From 2-02-FULL-66-14 sp964651335 (lineage in GTDB: Bacteria > Pseudomonadota > Gammaproteobacteria > Burkholderiales > SG8-39), in NCBI GenBank assembly GCA_964651335.1, contig CAZYVT010000008.1, positions 26,782 through 90,781 on the forward strand: 64,000 bases of DNA, given 5' to 3'. The position numbers were made by a program, and so were the translations under genes. Below are positions 32,275 through 43,694 of this stretch, piece after piece; within the stretch, counting starts at the first letter, position 1; each line of letters begins with the position of its first letter. Below the pieces are notes generated by a model. That model did not search any database and was not told where the DNA came from. It saw only the letters and a list, made by a program, of their open reading frames with translations.

Positions 32275-33438
32275 ATGGAATTCCCTTCCCTCAGGTTCGA
32301 ACACGGCGAGACGATCGAGATGCTACGCGCCAGCGTGCAGGAGTTTGCGCGCAGGGAAATCGCGCCGCGCGCGGCAGAGATTGATCGTTTGAATGAATTT
32401 CCGGCCGACCTGTGGAAAAAGCTCGGTGCGTTCGGACTGCTCGGCATCACCGCCGAGGAGGCCTATGGCGGCACGCACATGGGCTACCTTGCGCATATCG
32501 TGGCGATGGAAGAAATCTCCCGCGCCTCCGGCGCAATCGGGCTTTCCTACGGCGCGCATTCGAACCTGTGCGTGAACCAGATCCGCCGCAACGGCAGCGA
32601 AACGCAAAAGAGCCGGTACCTGCCCAGACTGATCACCGGCGAGCACGTCGGGGCGCTCGCGATGAGCGAGACCGGAGCCGGCTCCGACGTGGTCGGAATG
32701 CGCCTGCGCGCCGAGCGCCGGGGCGATCGCTACGTGATGAACGGGAACAAGATGTGGATCACCAATGGCCCGGATGCCGACGTGCTGGTGGTGTACGCCA
32801 AGACCGACGCCAACGCCGGGCCGCGCGGCATCACCGCATTTCTCATCGAGAAGGGCATGAAGGGCTTCGGCACGGCGCAGAAGCTGGACAAGCTCGGCAT
32901 GCGCGGGTCGAACACCTGCGAACTGGTGTTCCGCGACTGCGAGGTGCCGGCGGAGAACGTACTCGGGGGCGAAGGTCGCGGGGCAAACGTGCTCATGAGC
33001 GGGCTCGATTACGAGCGGGCGGTGCTCGCAGGCGGACCGCTCGGCATCATGGCGGCCTGTCTCGACGTGGTCGTCCCGTACGTGCACGAGCGCAAGCAGT
33101 TCGGCCAGCCGATCGGCGAATTCCAGCTCATGCAGGGAAAGCTTGCCGATATGTACGTGACCTGTTCCGCCGTGCGCGCCTACGTGTACGCGGTCGGACA
33201 GGCGCTCGACCGCGGAGAGACCACGAGGAAGGACGCCGCCGGTGCGATTCTCTATGCGGCGGAGAAGGCGACCTGGATGGCGGGCGAGGCGATCCAGGCG
33301 CTCGGCGGCATGGGCTACATCAACGAGACGCCCACCGGACGCCTGTGGCGCGACGCCAAGCTCTACGAGATCGGCGCCGGCACTTCCGAGATCCGGCGCT
33401 GGCTGATCGGACGGGAGCTGTTCTCGGAGACCGCGTGA
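32275..33438 (+). CDS. liuA: Isovaleryl-CoA dehydrogenase
   Basis: A 387-residue acyl-CoA dehydrogenase that oxidises isovaleryl-CoA to 3-methylcrotonyl-CoA. The catalytic base is Glu247 in GLDYERAVLAGG, the placement that marks isovaleryl-CoA dehydrogenases; FAD-binding residues appear in SETGAGSD (131-138) and KMWITNG (159-165), and the SYGAHSNLCVNQI stretch (91-103) is typical of the subgroup. Start ATG 32275; an upstream frame exists but lies within the promoter. It is the first gene of the liu operon and the ATG of the next gene overlaps its stop. Confidence 0.94.
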   Translation: MEFPSLRFEHGETIEMLRASVQEFARREIAPRAAEIDRLNEFPADLWKKLGAFGLLGITAEEAYGGTHMGYLAHIVAMEEISRASGAIGLSYGAHSNLCVNQIRRNGSETQKSRYLPRLITGEHVGALAMSETGAGSDVVGMRLRAERRGDRYVMNGNKMWITNGPDADVLVVYAKTDANAGPRGITAFLIEKGMKGFGTAQKLDKLGMRGSNTCELVFRDCEVPAENVLGGEGRGANVLMSGLDYERAVLAGGPLGIMAACLDVVVPYVHERKQFGQPIGEFQLMQGKLADMYVTCSAVRAYVYAVGQALDRGETTRKDAAGAILYAAEKATWMAGEAIQALGGMGYINETPTGRLWRDAKLYEIGAGTSEIRRWLIGRELFSETA

Positions 33439-34532
33439 TGGCGCGCCTTGCCACGCCGCTCAGCGAACGCCTCGGGATCCGCCTGCCCATCATCCAGGCG
33501 CCGATGGCGGGCGGCCCCACGACTCCCGAGCTGGTCGCCGCGTGCTCCGGCGCCGGGGTGCTCGGTTCGTTCGGATTCGCCTACACCCAGCCGGAGGAAA
33601 TGAAGAAACAATCGGCGTGGGTGCGCACGAAAACGAATCGCCCGTTCGGCATCAACCTATTCGTCGCGCCGCAACCTGGCCCGATCGGTGTCACCGCGCA
33701 GGCTGCCGCGCTCGCCGCGCTCGGACCGTGGTACGCCGAAATGGGTCTGCCTTCGCCCGAGCCGGCACGCCCACCGTATGCGCCCGACCTCGAGGCACAG
33801 CTTGCGGCGGTCGCCGAGATCCGTCCGGCGGTCTTCACCGCGCACCTCGGTGAACTCGCCGAGAAGTGGATTGCCGAATTCAAGTCCCTCGGCATCAACC
33901 TCGGCTCGAGCGCGACTTGCGTCGCCGAGGCCGAGCGCATCGAGCGCCTGGGCTTCGATTTCGTGATCGCACAGGGCGGCGAGGCGGGCGGCCATCGCGG
34001 AACGTACCTGCGCGATCCGCGCGAGGCGCTGACCGGCACGCTTGCGCTGGTGCGCCTCGTTGTCCGCACGGTACGGGTTCCGGTCGTCGCTGCAGGCGGA
34101 ATCATGGACGGCGCGGGGATCGCGGCAACGCTGGCGCTGGGCGCACAGGGGGCACAACTCGGAACGGCGTTCATCCCCTGCCCCGAGAGCGGAGCGCCTG
34201 ATGTGCACAAGCAGGCAATTCTCGGCGCCCGCGAGGATGACACGCGCATCACCGAAAAATTTTCAGGCAAGCCGGCGCGCGGCCTCGCCAACCGTTTCCT
34301 GCGCGAAGCGGAAGCCAAACACCTGCCGCAGATCGCCTTCCCGGCGCAGAATAGCCTCACCGGCAGGTTGCGCGCGGCCTCCGCCAAGGCGGGCAATCCC
34401 GACTTCTATGCCCTGTGGGCCGGTCAGGCGGTGGGCCTTGCGCGCGCGCTTCCCGCAGCCGAACTGATCGCGCAGCTCGAGCAGGAAACCATCGTCGCGA
34501 TCCGCGAGGTCGCCGCATTCGTCAAGGAGTAA
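33438..34532 (+). CDS. Nitronate monooxygenase (NPD family)
   Basis: A 364-residue FMN-dependent TIM-barrel enzyme. LPIIQAPMAGG (16-26) and QGGEAGGHRG (179-188, with the family's conserved His at 186) are the defining motifs, together with VVAAGGI and a C-terminal GGxGT-type phosphate loop. The family oxidises alkyl nitronates; some members act on propionate-3-nitronate. It overlaps the liuA stop by one base (TGATG). Why it sits in the leucine operon is unclear; it may detoxify nitro compounds or have a different flavin chemistry on acyl-CoA intermediates. Confidence 0.86.
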   Translation: MARLATPLSERLGIRLPIIQAPMAGGPTTPELVAACSGAGVLGSFGFAYTQPEEMKKQSAWVRTKTNRPFGINLFVAPQPGPIGVTAQAAALAALGPWYAEMGLPSPEPARPPYAPDLEAQLAAVAEIRPAVFTAHLGELAEKWIAEFKSLGINLGSSATCVAEAERIERLGFDFVIAQGGEAGGHRGTYLRDPREALTGTLALVRLVVRTVRVPVVAAGGIMDGAGIAATLALGAQGAQLGTAFIPCPESGAPDVHKQAILGAREDDTRITEKFSGKPARGLANRFLREAEAKHLPQIAFPAQNSLTGRLRAASAKAGNPDFYALWAGQAVGLARALPAAELIAQLEQETIVAIREVAAFVKE

Positions 34533-34535
34533 ATC

Positions 34536-35720
34536 ATGCCAGCCGATCCGATCGTCATCGTTGCCGCCGCCCGTACGCCGATGGGTGGATTCCAGGGAGA
34601 ATTGAAAGGCTTCGCGGCGCCGGAGCTGGGCGCAGCGGCGATCCGCGCGGCGGTCGAACGCGCCAAGCTCAAGCCCGAGGACGTGCAGGAAGTCATCATG
34701 GGCTGCGTGCTGCCCGCAGGTCTCGGCCAGGCGCCGGCGCGCCAGGCTTCGCTCGGCGCCGGACTTCCGCTCGCCGCCGGCTGCACCACGGTCAACAAGA
34801 TGTGCGGCTCGGGGATGAAGGCCGCGATGTTCGCGCACGACCTGCTTGCGGCGGGGAGCGCAGAGATCGTCGTCGCCGGCGGAATGGAGTCGATGACCAA
34901 CGCGCCGTATCTGCTCCCCAAGGCGCGCACGGGCTTCCGCATGGGTCACCAGCAGGCGCTCGACCACATGTTCTACGACGGGCTTGAGGACGCCTACGAC
35001 AAGGGGCGCCTGATGGGCAGTTTCGCCGAGGACTGTGCGCAGAAGTACCAGTTCTCCAGGGAATCGCAGGACCGGTTCGCGATCACGTCCCTGGAGCGCG
35101 CGCAGAAGGCGAACAAGCAGGGCTGGTTCGCGTGGGAAATCACTCCGCTCGCGATCAAGGCCGGCAAAGAGGAAAAGTTCGTCGAGATGGACGAGCAGCC
35201 CTTCAAGGCGGCGATGGAGAAGATCCCGACGCTCAAACCCGCGTTCCGCAAGGATGGCACGGTCACCGCCGCCAATTCGAGCAGCATTTCCGATGGCGCG
35301 GCGGCGCTGGTGCTGATGCGCCGCTCGGCTGCGGAAAAGCGCGGCCTCGCGCCGCTGGCAACGATCATCGGGCACTCGACGCACGCGCAGGAGCCCGGCT
35401 GGTTCACGACCGCGCCGGTCGGCGCGATCCGCAAGCTCTTCGAGCGCACCGGCTGGCGGGCTTCCGACGTCGACCTCTACGAAATCAACGAAGCGTTCGC
35501 GGTGGTGGCGATGGCGGCGATGAAGGACCACGACCTGCCGCACGAAAAGGTCAACGTGCATGGCGGCGCCTGCGCGCTCGGGCATCCGATCGGAGCCTCG
35601 GGCGCGCGAATCCTGGTGACGCTCGTCGGGGCGCTCAGAAAATATGGCGGCAGGCGCGGCGTCGCGTCGCTGTGCATCGGCGGCGGTGAAGCGACCGCGA
35701 TGGCGATCGAGCTGCCGTGA
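34536..35720 (+). CDS. Acetyl-CoA acetyltransferase (thiolase)
   Basis: A 394-residue thiolase with the acyl-binding Cys90 (CTTVNKMCGSGMKA), His350 (ALGHPIGASG) and Cys380 (LCIGGG). It condenses or cleaves acetoacetyl-CoA; in leucine breakdown it finishes the route after HMG-CoA lyase, and in reverse it can feed polyhydroxyalkanoate synthesis by PhaC. It follows the nitronate monooxygenase at a 3-bp gap and overlaps the next gene by 4 bp. Confidence 0.92.
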   Translation: MPADPIVIVAAARTPMGGFQGELKGFAAPELGAAAIRAAVERAKLKPEDVQEVIMGCVLPAGLGQAPARQASLGAGLPLAAGCTTVNKMCGSGMKAAMFAHDLLAAGSAEIVVAGGMESMTNAPYLLPKARTGFRMGHQQALDHMFYDGLEDAYDKGRLMGSFAEDCAQKYQFSRESQDRFAITSLERAQKANKQGWFAWEITPLAIKAGKEEKFVEMDEQPFKAAMEKIPTLKPAFRKDGTVTAANSSSISDGAAALVLMRRSAAEKRGLAPLATIIGHSTHAQEPGWFTTAPVGAIRKLFERTGWRASDVDLYEINEAFAVVAMAAMKDHDLPHEKVNVHGGACALGHPIGASGARILVTLVGALRKYGGRRGVASLCIGGGEATAMAIELP

Positions 35721-36139
35721 AGGGCAGGGCAAGACCGGCAGCGAGCAAGCACGAATTGCAGGCATTGCTCGATGGTTCGCGCTTCCTTCGTCCCTACGCG
35801 TTCCGCGTGGTTTCGGTCGCCGCCGGCGCGTGCACCGTCATGCTGCCGTTCCGCCGCGCCCTCCAGCGTCCGGGCGGGATCGTCAATGGTGTGGCGCTGA
35901 TGGCCGCCGCCGACTGCGCGATGTGGATGGCGATCAAGGCGCAGCTCGGCATTGAGCACGATGCGCTGACCTCCGACCTCGACACCGCGTTTCTCGCGCC
36001 GGCACGCAATGAACCTGTCTATTGCACTGCGAGGATCCTCAAGTTCGGCAGGCGGCGCATCTACGGGGTCGCCCAATGCCACAGCAAGGACGGTGAACTC
36101 TTCACCCATCACACGATGACGTACGTGCGCGTGACCTGA
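35717..36139 (+). CDS. PaaI-family hotdog-fold thioesterase
   Basis: A 140-residue hotdog protein with the PaaI pattern: GGIVNGVALMAAADCAMWM (53-71) forms the central helix and active-site segment, and the FLAPARNEP loop follows. Such enzymes release free acids from short-chain or aryl acyl-CoA. GTG start at 35717 overlaps the thiolase stop. It may salvage CoA when liu intermediates accumulate; the physiological substrate is unknown. Confidence 0.82.
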   Translation: MKGRARPAASKHELQALLDGSRFLRPYAFRVVSVAAGACTVMLPFRRALQRPGGIVNGVALMAAADCAMWMAIKAQLGIEHDALTSDLDTAFLAPARNEPVYCTARILKFGRRRIYGVAQCHSKDGELFTHHTMTYVRVT

Positions 36140-36140
36140 C

Positions 36141-37271
36141 ATGCCGCTCGGTGAACAACACGAACTCATCCGCGACAGCGTGCGCAAGTTTGCGCGCGAG
36201 CGGCTGCGCCCGAACGCAGCGCGCTGGGACCGGGAAAGCCATTTCCCGCGCGAGGAACTGAGACAACTCGCTGCCATGGGACTATGCGGGGTCGCGATTC
36301 CGGAGGAGTGGGGCGGCGCAGGCATGGACCATACGTCGCTCGCGATCGTGATCGAAGAGCTCGCCGCCGGCGACGGCGCCACCTCGACGATCGTGCAGGT
36401 GAATAACCTCGTGGCGGGGATCCTGCTCGGCTATGGCAACGCCGCGCAGAAGAAGCGCTTCCTCATGCCGATTGCGCGCGGCGAGCTGCTCGGCGCCTTT
36501 GCGCTCACCGAACCGCATGTCGGTTCGGACGCGAGCGCCATCGCCACGCGTGCCGAGCGCGCGGACGGCGGCTGGCGGCTGAACGGCATCAAGCAGTTCA
36601 TCACGACAGGCAAGAACGCCGACCTGGCGATCGTCTTTGCAGTGACCGACAAGGCCGCGGGAAAGAAAGGCATCAGCGCGTTCGTCGTACCGACGAGCGA
36701 GCCTGGCTACATCGTTTCCCGGATCGAGGAGAAAGCGGGCCAGCACGCCTCCGACACCGCGCAGATCGTCCTCGAGAACTGCAAGGTCCCGGCGGAAAAC
36801 CTGCTCGGCGACGAGGGCGTCGGCTACCGCATCGCGCTCTCGAACCTCGAATCGGGCCGGGTCAATGTCGCCGCGCAGTCGGTCGGCATGGCGCAATCGG
36901 CGCTGGATGCGGCGATTGCCTACGCAAAGGAGCGAAAAAGCTTCGGCAAGGCGTTGATGGAGCACCAGGCGGTCAACTTCAGGCTCGCCGACATGGCAAC
37001 CGGAATCGAAGCCGGGCGGCAGTTGTACCTCCACGCCGCGCAGTTGCGCGACGCCGGCAAACCCTGCCTCAAGGAAGCATCGATGGCGAAGCTGTTCGCC
37101 TCCGAGATGGCCGAAAAGGTCTGCTCGGATGCGATCCAGATCCACGGCGGGTACGGATACGTCTCGGATTTCCCGGTCGAGCGCATTTGGCGCGACGTGC
37201 GCGTGACCCAGATTTACGAGGGCGCGAGCGACATCCAGCGCCTGGTGATCGGCCGCACGCTCGCCAGCTGA
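36141..37271 (+). CDS. Acyl-CoA dehydrogenase (SCAD-like)
   Basis: A 376-residue acyl-CoA dehydrogenase. The catalytic base is Glu360 in IYEGASDIQ near the C-terminus, the placement of short/medium-chain enzymes, unlike the Glu247 of LiuA. FAD-binding FALTEPHVGSDASA, ADGGWRLNGIKQFITTG and DAIQIHGGYGYVSDFPVER are conserved. It would oxidise a short-chain acyl-CoA (for example butyryl- or isobutyryl-CoA). It starts two bases after the thioesterase stop. Confidence 0.92.
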   Translation: MPLGEQHELIRDSVRKFARERLRPNAARWDRESHFPREELRQLAAMGLCGVAIPEEWGGAGMDHTSLAIVIEELAAGDGATSTIVQVNNLVAGILLGYGNAAQKKRFLMPIARGELLGAFALTEPHVGSDASAIATRAERADGGWRLNGIKQFITTGKNADLAIVFAVTDKAAGKKGISAFVVPTSEPGYIVSRIEEKAGQHASDTAQIVLENCKVPAENLLGDEGVGYRIALSNLESGRVNVAAQSVGMAQSALDAAIAYAKERKSFGKALMEHQAVNFRLADMATGIEAGRQLYLHAAQLRDAGKPCLKEASMAKLFASEMAEKVCSDAIQIHGGYGYVSDFPVERIWRDVRVTQIYEGASDIQRLVIGRTLAS

Positions 37272-37287
37272 TTTCAGGAGGAGCGAT

Positions 37288-37889
37288 ATGCCCGCACCGA
37301 TCGATTTCTACTTCGATTTTTCTTCGCCCTACGGCTATCTCGCCTCGCACAAGATCGAGGCGCTCGCGGCAGCGCACGGCCGCGAGGTGAACTGGCGGCC
37401 GATGCTCCTCGGCGTGGCCTTCAAGGCGACCGGGATGGCGCCGCTGCCACACGTTCCGCTCAAGGGCACCTACTCGATGCGCGATTTCCTGCGCTCGGCG
37501 CGCTTTCACGGCATTCCCTACAAGCAGCCGGGCACGTTCCCGATTTCGACCGTGCCGGCGGCGCGCGCCTACTTCTGGCTGCAGGGGCGCGATCCGAAAA
37601 AGGCGGTCGAGCTCGCGAAGGTGCTCTACAACGCCTACTTTGCCGAAGGTCTCGACATCTCGAAGCCGGAAAACGTAGTGCAGTTGGCCCGCGGCCTCGG
37701 TGTGAACGGCGACGAAGTGGCCGCCGCGCTCAATGACCCGGCGGTAAAGGAGAAGACGAAGAACGAAGTGGACGCGGCCGTGGCGAAGGGCGTGTTCGGC
37801 TCGCCCTACATCGTCGTCGACGGCGAGCCGTTCTGGGGCGTGGACCGCTTTGACCAGATCGAGCGCTGGCTCGCGCAAGGACCGTTCTG

Positions 37890-37890
<1 letters not shown>
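37288..37890 (+). CDS. DsbA-fold oxidoreductase, 2-hydroxychromene-2-carboxylate isomerase-like
   Basis: A 200-residue thioredoxin-fold protein of the GST-kappa/HCCA isomerase type. YFDFSSPYGYLASH (8-21) is the N-terminal glutathione-site signature, with Ser in place of the CXXC cysteines; GVFGSPYIVVDGEPFWG is the conserved C-terminal cis-Pro loop. AGGAGG lies seven bases before the ATG at 37288. The TGATG overlap links it to liuB. It may act as a glutathione-dependent isomerase of an operon intermediate; this is inference. Confidence 0.86.
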
Positions 37891-39497
<1,607 letters not shown>

Positions 39498-39499
39498 CC

Positions 39500-39964
39500 A
39501 TGTCGGAACACCGCGCGACCATCGACTGGCGGCTCGAGACCGCACAATTCTCGTACGAGACATACAACCGCGCGCACGCCTGGATCTTCGACGACGGCGT
39601 GCGGGTAGCCGCCGCGGCGGCGCCCGCCAACATTCCGTCCAGCGCCGCCGGCGCACCGGGCGTGGACCCCGAGCAGGCGTTCGTCGCCGCGCTCGCTTCC
39701 TGCCACATGCTCTGGTTCCTGCACCTCGCCTGCAACCGCAAGCTCAGGGTCACGCGCTATCGGGACGAGGCGTACGGCGTGCTGGAAAAAGGGGCTGACG
39801 GCAAGGAGGCGATAACGCGGGTGACCCTGCGACCGGCAGCGTGGTTCGAAGGCGAGACGCCGGGAACCGAACAACTCGCGCAGTTGCACGAGAAGGCGCA
39901 CGATCGCTGCTACATCGCGAACTCGGTGAAGACCGAGGTCGTCATCGAGCCCCGCCTCGCCTGA
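39500..39964 (+). CDS. OsmC-family peroxiredoxin-like protein
   Basis: A 154-residue OsmC/Ohr-fold protein. ASCHMLWFLHLACN places the peroxidatic-type Cys at 68, and the second Cys is 137 (HDRCYIAN). OsmC proteins reduce organic hydroperoxides with lipoylated or glutathione partners. Start ATG 39500, two bases after the liuB stop. It is an odd member of the liu operon and could protect the flavin-dependent enzymes from lipid peroxides. Confidence 0.86.
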   Translation: MSEHRATIDWRLETAQFSYETYNRAHAWIFDDGVRVAAAAAPANIPSSAAGAPGVDPEQAFVAALASCHMLWFLHLACNRKLRVTRYRDEAYGVLEKGADGKEAITRVTLRPAAWFEGETPGTEQLAQLHEKAHDRCYIANSVKTEVVIEPRLA

Positions 39965-39971
39965 GAGAGCC

Positions 39972-40766
39972 ATGGCAGAGAATCTGACGATCGAAAAACG
40001 CAAGCAGGTCGCGATCGTGACGCTCAACCGCCCCGACGTGCGCAACGCGTTCGACGAGACGCTGATCGATAGCCTGACGAAGGCGTTTCGCGAGCTCGAC
40101 GGCGACCCGGGCGTGCGCGCGGTAGTGCTCGCGGGCGCGGGCGCCGCGTTCTGCGCCGGCGCCGATCTCAACTGGATGAAGCGCATGGCCGCGTACGGCT
40201 ACGAGCGGAACCTCGAGGACGCGCGCGCGCTCGCTGCCATGCTAAAGACAATCGACCGGATGTCGAAACCGACGATCGCGCGCGTGCACGGGGCCGCGTT
40301 CGCCGGAGGGTTGGGTCTCGTGGCCGCGTGCGATATCGCCATCGGGGTTCCGGAAGCGGAATTCGCGCTCACGGAGGCGAAGCTTGGCCTTTCGCCTGCG
40401 ACGATCAGTCCGTATGTCGTGCGCGCGATCGGAGAACGCGCCGCACGGCGCTATTTCCTCACCGCGGAGCGCTTCAGCGCAGCCGAGGCTCACCGGCTGG
40501 GGCTGCTTTCCGGTGTCGCGGCGTCGGTGGTGGAACTCGACGCCGCGATCAATGAACTTCTTGGCCACCTCACGCAAGGCGGCCCGCGGGCGCTCGCGAA
40601 GATCAAGGACCTGATCCGCGCCGTATCCGCAGGCGCCGTGGATGACGCGATGATCGACGACACCGCCAGGCGGATCGCCGAAATCCGCGTTTCCGCGGAA
40701 GGAAAAGAAGGCATCGCATCGTTCCTGGAGAAGAGGAAGGCCTCCTGGATCGCGGGGAACGAGTAG
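39972..40766 (+). CDS. liuC: 3-Methylglutaconyl-CoA hydratase
   Basis: A 264-residue crotonase-fold enzyme. The CoA-binding oxyanion loop AGAGAAFCAGADLNWM (about 55-70) and HGAAFAGGLGLVAACDIA (about 101-118) are conserved. Position between liuB and liuD identifies it as the hydratase that converts 3-methylglutaconyl-CoA to HMG-CoA. The ATG at 39972 is 7 bp after the OsmC stop and its own stop is one base before the next gene. Confidence 0.9.
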   Translation: MAENLTIEKRKQVAIVTLNRPDVRNAFDETLIDSLTKAFRELDGDPGVRAVVLAGAGAAFCAGADLNWMKRMAAYGYERNLEDARALAAMLKTIDRMSKPTIARVHGAAFAGGLGLVAACDIAIGVPEAEFALTEAKLGLSPATISPYVVRAIGERAARRYFLTAERFSAAEAHRLGLLSGVAASVVELDAAINELLGHLTQGGPRALAKIKDLIRAVSAGAVDDAMIDDTARRIAEIRVSAEGKEGIASFLEKRKASWIAGNE

Positions 40767-40767
40767 C

Positions 40768-42783
40768 GTGTTCCGCAAGATCCTGATCGCGAACCGCGGC
40801 GAGATCGCCTGCCGCGTCGCAAGTACCGCACGGCGCATGGGCATCCGGGTGGTCGCCGTGTATTCGGACGCGGACGCGAACGCCCGCCACTTGAGCTTCG
40901 CCGACGAGGCCTGGTGCATCGGACCGGCTCCCGCCCGCGACAGCTATCTGCGGGGTGACGCGATCATCGAGATCGCGAAACGCTCCGGCGCCGAAGCGAT
41001 TCACCCGGGATACGGTTTTCTTTCCGAAAACGAGGACTTCGCCGCCGCATGCGCGAAAGCCGGCATCGTCTTCATCGGCCCGACGCCGCAGGCGATCGCT
41101 GCAATGGGAGACAAGTCGGCGGCGAAAGCACTCATGGAGAAGGCGGGCGTGCCGCTCGTCCCCGGCTATCATGGGGAGAAACAGGATGCGCCCTTCCTTG
41201 CCGAGCAGGCGCGCAAGATCGGCTATCCCGTGCTCGTCAAGGCCTGCGCCGGCGGCGGCGGCAAAGGCATGCGGATCGTGCGCGCGCCCGCCGAGTTCAA
41301 GGCCGCGCTGGAGGGTGCCCAGCGCGAAGCCCGGTCAAGTTTCGGCGATGAGCGCGTACTGATCGAGAAGTATCTCGAGCGCCCGCGGCATATCGAGGTG
41401 CAGGTGTTCGGCGACTCGCACGGCAACGTGGTGCATCTGTTCGAGCGCGACTGCTCGGTGCAGCGCCGCCACCAGAAGGTGCTCGAGGAAGCGCCCGCCC
41501 CTGGCATGACGGCGAAGCGCCGAATGGAGATGGGCGAGGCGGCGGTGGCTGCCGCGAAAGCGGTGGGCTACGTCGGCGCCGGCACCGTGGAATTCATCGT
41601 TGCGCCCGACGGCGCATTTTTTTTCATGGAGATGAATACGCGCCTGCAGGTCGAGCACCCGGTCACCGAGATGATCACCGGGCTTGACCTGGTGCAATGG
41701 CAGTTGCGCGTCGCGGTGGGCGAGCCGTTGCCGCTCAGGCAGGACGAACTCGGGTTTCGCGGCCATGCAATCGAAGCGCGCATCTACGCGGAAAGCCCGG
41801 ACAACGGGTTCCTGCCCTCCACCGGAGTGCTCAAGCACCTGCGCACTCCGCGCGGCATCGAGTTCCAGGTCCTGCCCGAACCGGTGCGGGTGGATTCCGG
41901 CGTGCGCGAAGGCGACGCCATCTCCCCGCATTACGACCCCATGATCGCAAAGCTGATCGTCTGGGGCGAAACGCGCGAGATCGCTCTCGGGCGCATGCGT
42001 GCAGCGCTGGCCGAATTCGAGGTGGTCGGCCCGGCGACCAACGTCGAATTTCTCGCAAAGATCATCGGCAGCAAGCCCTTCACCACAGGCGATCTCGATA
42101 CCGGGCTGATCGAGCGCGGGCGCGCAGCGCTGTTCCCGAAAAAGGGAGCGCTGCCGGACGAAATCGTTGCGGCAGCCGCGTGTGCTGAACTCGCCGCGGA
42201 GGAAGACGCCGCCCGCGAGCATGCGCGCGCCTCGGGCGATCCGCACTCCCCGTGGCACCGGGTGGACGGCTGGCGGCTCAACCAGGGATCGCACCACAGC
42301 TTCGTCTTCAGGAGTGGAGAGGAAAGACACGAGGCGGCGGTGGATTTCCTCGAGGACGGGTTCCGTCTGCGGCTTGGCGATCGGGACTACGCGCTCGCGA
42401 GCGAGCGGCTTGGCGACGGCGCGCTCCGGATGCAGCTCGACGCGCGTACCTGCTCGGTACGCGCAGTGCGCGACGGCGAGGACTGGCACCTGTTCGCGGC
42501 GGGAGCGCATTACACGCTGCGGCTCGAAGGCGAGCTTCAGGGCCTGGACATCGAGGCAGGCGGCGGATCGCTCGCCGCGCCGATGCCGGGAAAGGTGATC
42601 CAGGTGCTGGTCGAGGCCGGCGCCAGGGTCGCCAAGGGCGCGCCGCTCGTCATCCTGGAGGCGATGAAGATGGAGCACACCATCGTCGCGCCGCACGACG
42701 GCGCCGTGACGGAGATTTATTTCAGGGCCGGCGATCAGGTGAGCGAGGGCGCCGAGCTCTTGAAGCTGGAGGAGGAATCATGA
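40768..42783 (+). CDS. liuD: 3-Methylcrotonyl-CoA carboxylase, biotin-containing (alpha) subunit
   Basis: A 671-residue biotin carboxylase fused to a biotin-carrier domain. FRKILIANRGEIACRV opens the biotin carboxylase; the ATP-grasp segment GGGGKGMRIV and the EMNTRLQVEHPVTE motif are intact. The carrier lysine is Lys634 in EAMKMEH. GTG start at 40768. It works with LiuB. The liuE ATG overlaps its stop by 4 bp. Confidence 0.95.
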   Translation: MFRKILIANRGEIACRVASTARRMGIRVVAVYSDADANARHLSFADEAWCIGPAPARDSYLRGDAIIEIAKRSGAEAIHPGYGFLSENEDFAAACAKAGIVFIGPTPQAIAAMGDKSAAKALMEKAGVPLVPGYHGEKQDAPFLAEQARKIGYPVLVKACAGGGGKGMRIVRAPAEFKAALEGAQREARSSFGDERVLIEKYLERPRHIEVQVFGDSHGNVVHLFERDCSVQRRHQKVLEEAPAPGMTAKRRMEMGEAAVAAAKAVGYVGAGTVEFIVAPDGAFFFMEMNTRLQVEHPVTEMITGLDLVQWQLRVAVGEPLPLRQDELGFRGHAIEARIYAESPDNGFLPSTGVLKHLRTPRGIEFQVLPEPVRVDSGVREGDAISPHYDPMIAKLIVWGETREIALGRMRAALAEFEVVGPATNVEFLAKIIGSKPFTTGDLDTGLIERGRAALFPKKGALPDEIVAAAACAELAAEEDAAREHARASGDPHSPWHRVDGWRLNQGSHHSFVFRSGEERHEAAVDFLEDGFRLRLGDRDYALASERLGDGALRMQLDARTCSVRAVRDGEDWHLFAAGAHYTLRLEGELQGLDIEAGGGSLAAPMPGKVIQVLVEAGARVAKGAPLVILEAMKMEHTIVAPHDGAVTEIYFRAGDQVSEGAELLKLEEES

Positions 42784-43694
42784 GACTCCCGAAGTGCGTT
42801 CGCATCGTCGAAGTCGGGCCGCGCGACGGCCTGCAGAATGAGAAACGAGAGGTTCCGACCGCGGTAAAGCTCGAACTGATCGAGCGGCTGGCGGAGGCGG
42901 GCCTGCCGGCGGTCGAGGCAACCGCGTTCGTGTCGCCGAAGTGGATTCCGCAGATGGCCGATCACACCGAGGTGCTGGAGCGCATCCGCAGAAAACCCGG
43001 CGTCGACTACCCGGTGCTGACGCCGAACCTGAAGGGGTTCGAAGCGGCACGAGCGGCAGGGGCGACCGAGGTGGCGATTTTCGGTGCGGCGTCCGAAGCG
43101 TTCTCGAAAAAAAACATCAATTGCTCGATCGCCGAGTCGCTCGAGCGCTTTCGGCCGGTGGCCGATGCGGCGCGCAACGCGAACATGAAGGTCAGGGGCT
43201 ACATCTCCTGCGTGCTCGGCTGCCCGTACGAGGGAGACATCAAGCCCGACAAGGTGGCGGAAGTTGCTGGCGCGCTCTACGACATGGGCTGCTACGAAGT
43301 GTCGCTCGGCGACACGATCGGTGTTGGTACACCGGCAAAGACACAAGTGATGATCGAAGCTTGTGCGAGACGTGTGCCGATCGCAAAGCTCGCGGGCCAC
43401 TACCACGACACCTACGGCCAGGCGCTCGCCAACATCTACGCCTCGCTCGAGCTCGGTGTCGCCACGTTCGACTCGTCCGTGGCGGGTCTCGGCGGCTGCC
43501 CTTATGCCGCGGGCGCCTCGGGCAATGTCGCGACCGAGGACGTGGTGTACATGCTCAACGGCCTTGGAATCGAGACCGGCGTCGATCTGGAGCGCCTTGT
43601 CGGCATCGGTCAGTGGATCTGCAGCGTGCTGGGGAAGGAACCGTCCACCAAGGCCGGCCGCGCGATCGCCGCGAAGAGGGCGAAGACCGCTTGA
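42780..43694 (+). CDS. liuE: Hydroxymethylglutaryl-CoA lyase
   Basis: A 304-residue TIM-barrel lyase that splits HMG-CoA to acetyl-CoA and acetoacetate, ending leucine breakdown. GPRDGLQNE (13-21) carries the Arg-Asp pair, the metal-binding His207 and His209 lie in GHYHDTYG, and GLGGCPYAAGASGN (237-250) holds the catalytic Cys240 loop. ATG start at 42780, overlapping liuD. Confidence 0.95.
   Translation: MRLPKCVRIVEVGPRDGLQNEKREVPTAVKLELIERLAEAGLPAVEATAFVSPKWIPQMADHTEVLERIRRKPGVDYPVLTPNLKGFEAARAAGATEVAIFGAASEAFSKKNINCSIAESLERFRPVADAARNANMKVRGYISCVLGCPYEGDIKPDKVAEVAGALYDMGCYEVSLGDTIGVGTPAKTQVMIEACARRVPIAKLAGHYHDTYGQALANIYASLELGVATFDSSVAGLGGCPYAAGASGNVATEDVVYMLNGLGIETGVDLERLVGIGQWICSVLGKEPSTKAGRAIAAKRAKTA

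Noticed and set aside
32233..32275. Longer start for isovaleryl-CoA dehydrogenase
   Set aside because: The extra residues come from the promoter region and do not fit the family; ATG 32275 does.
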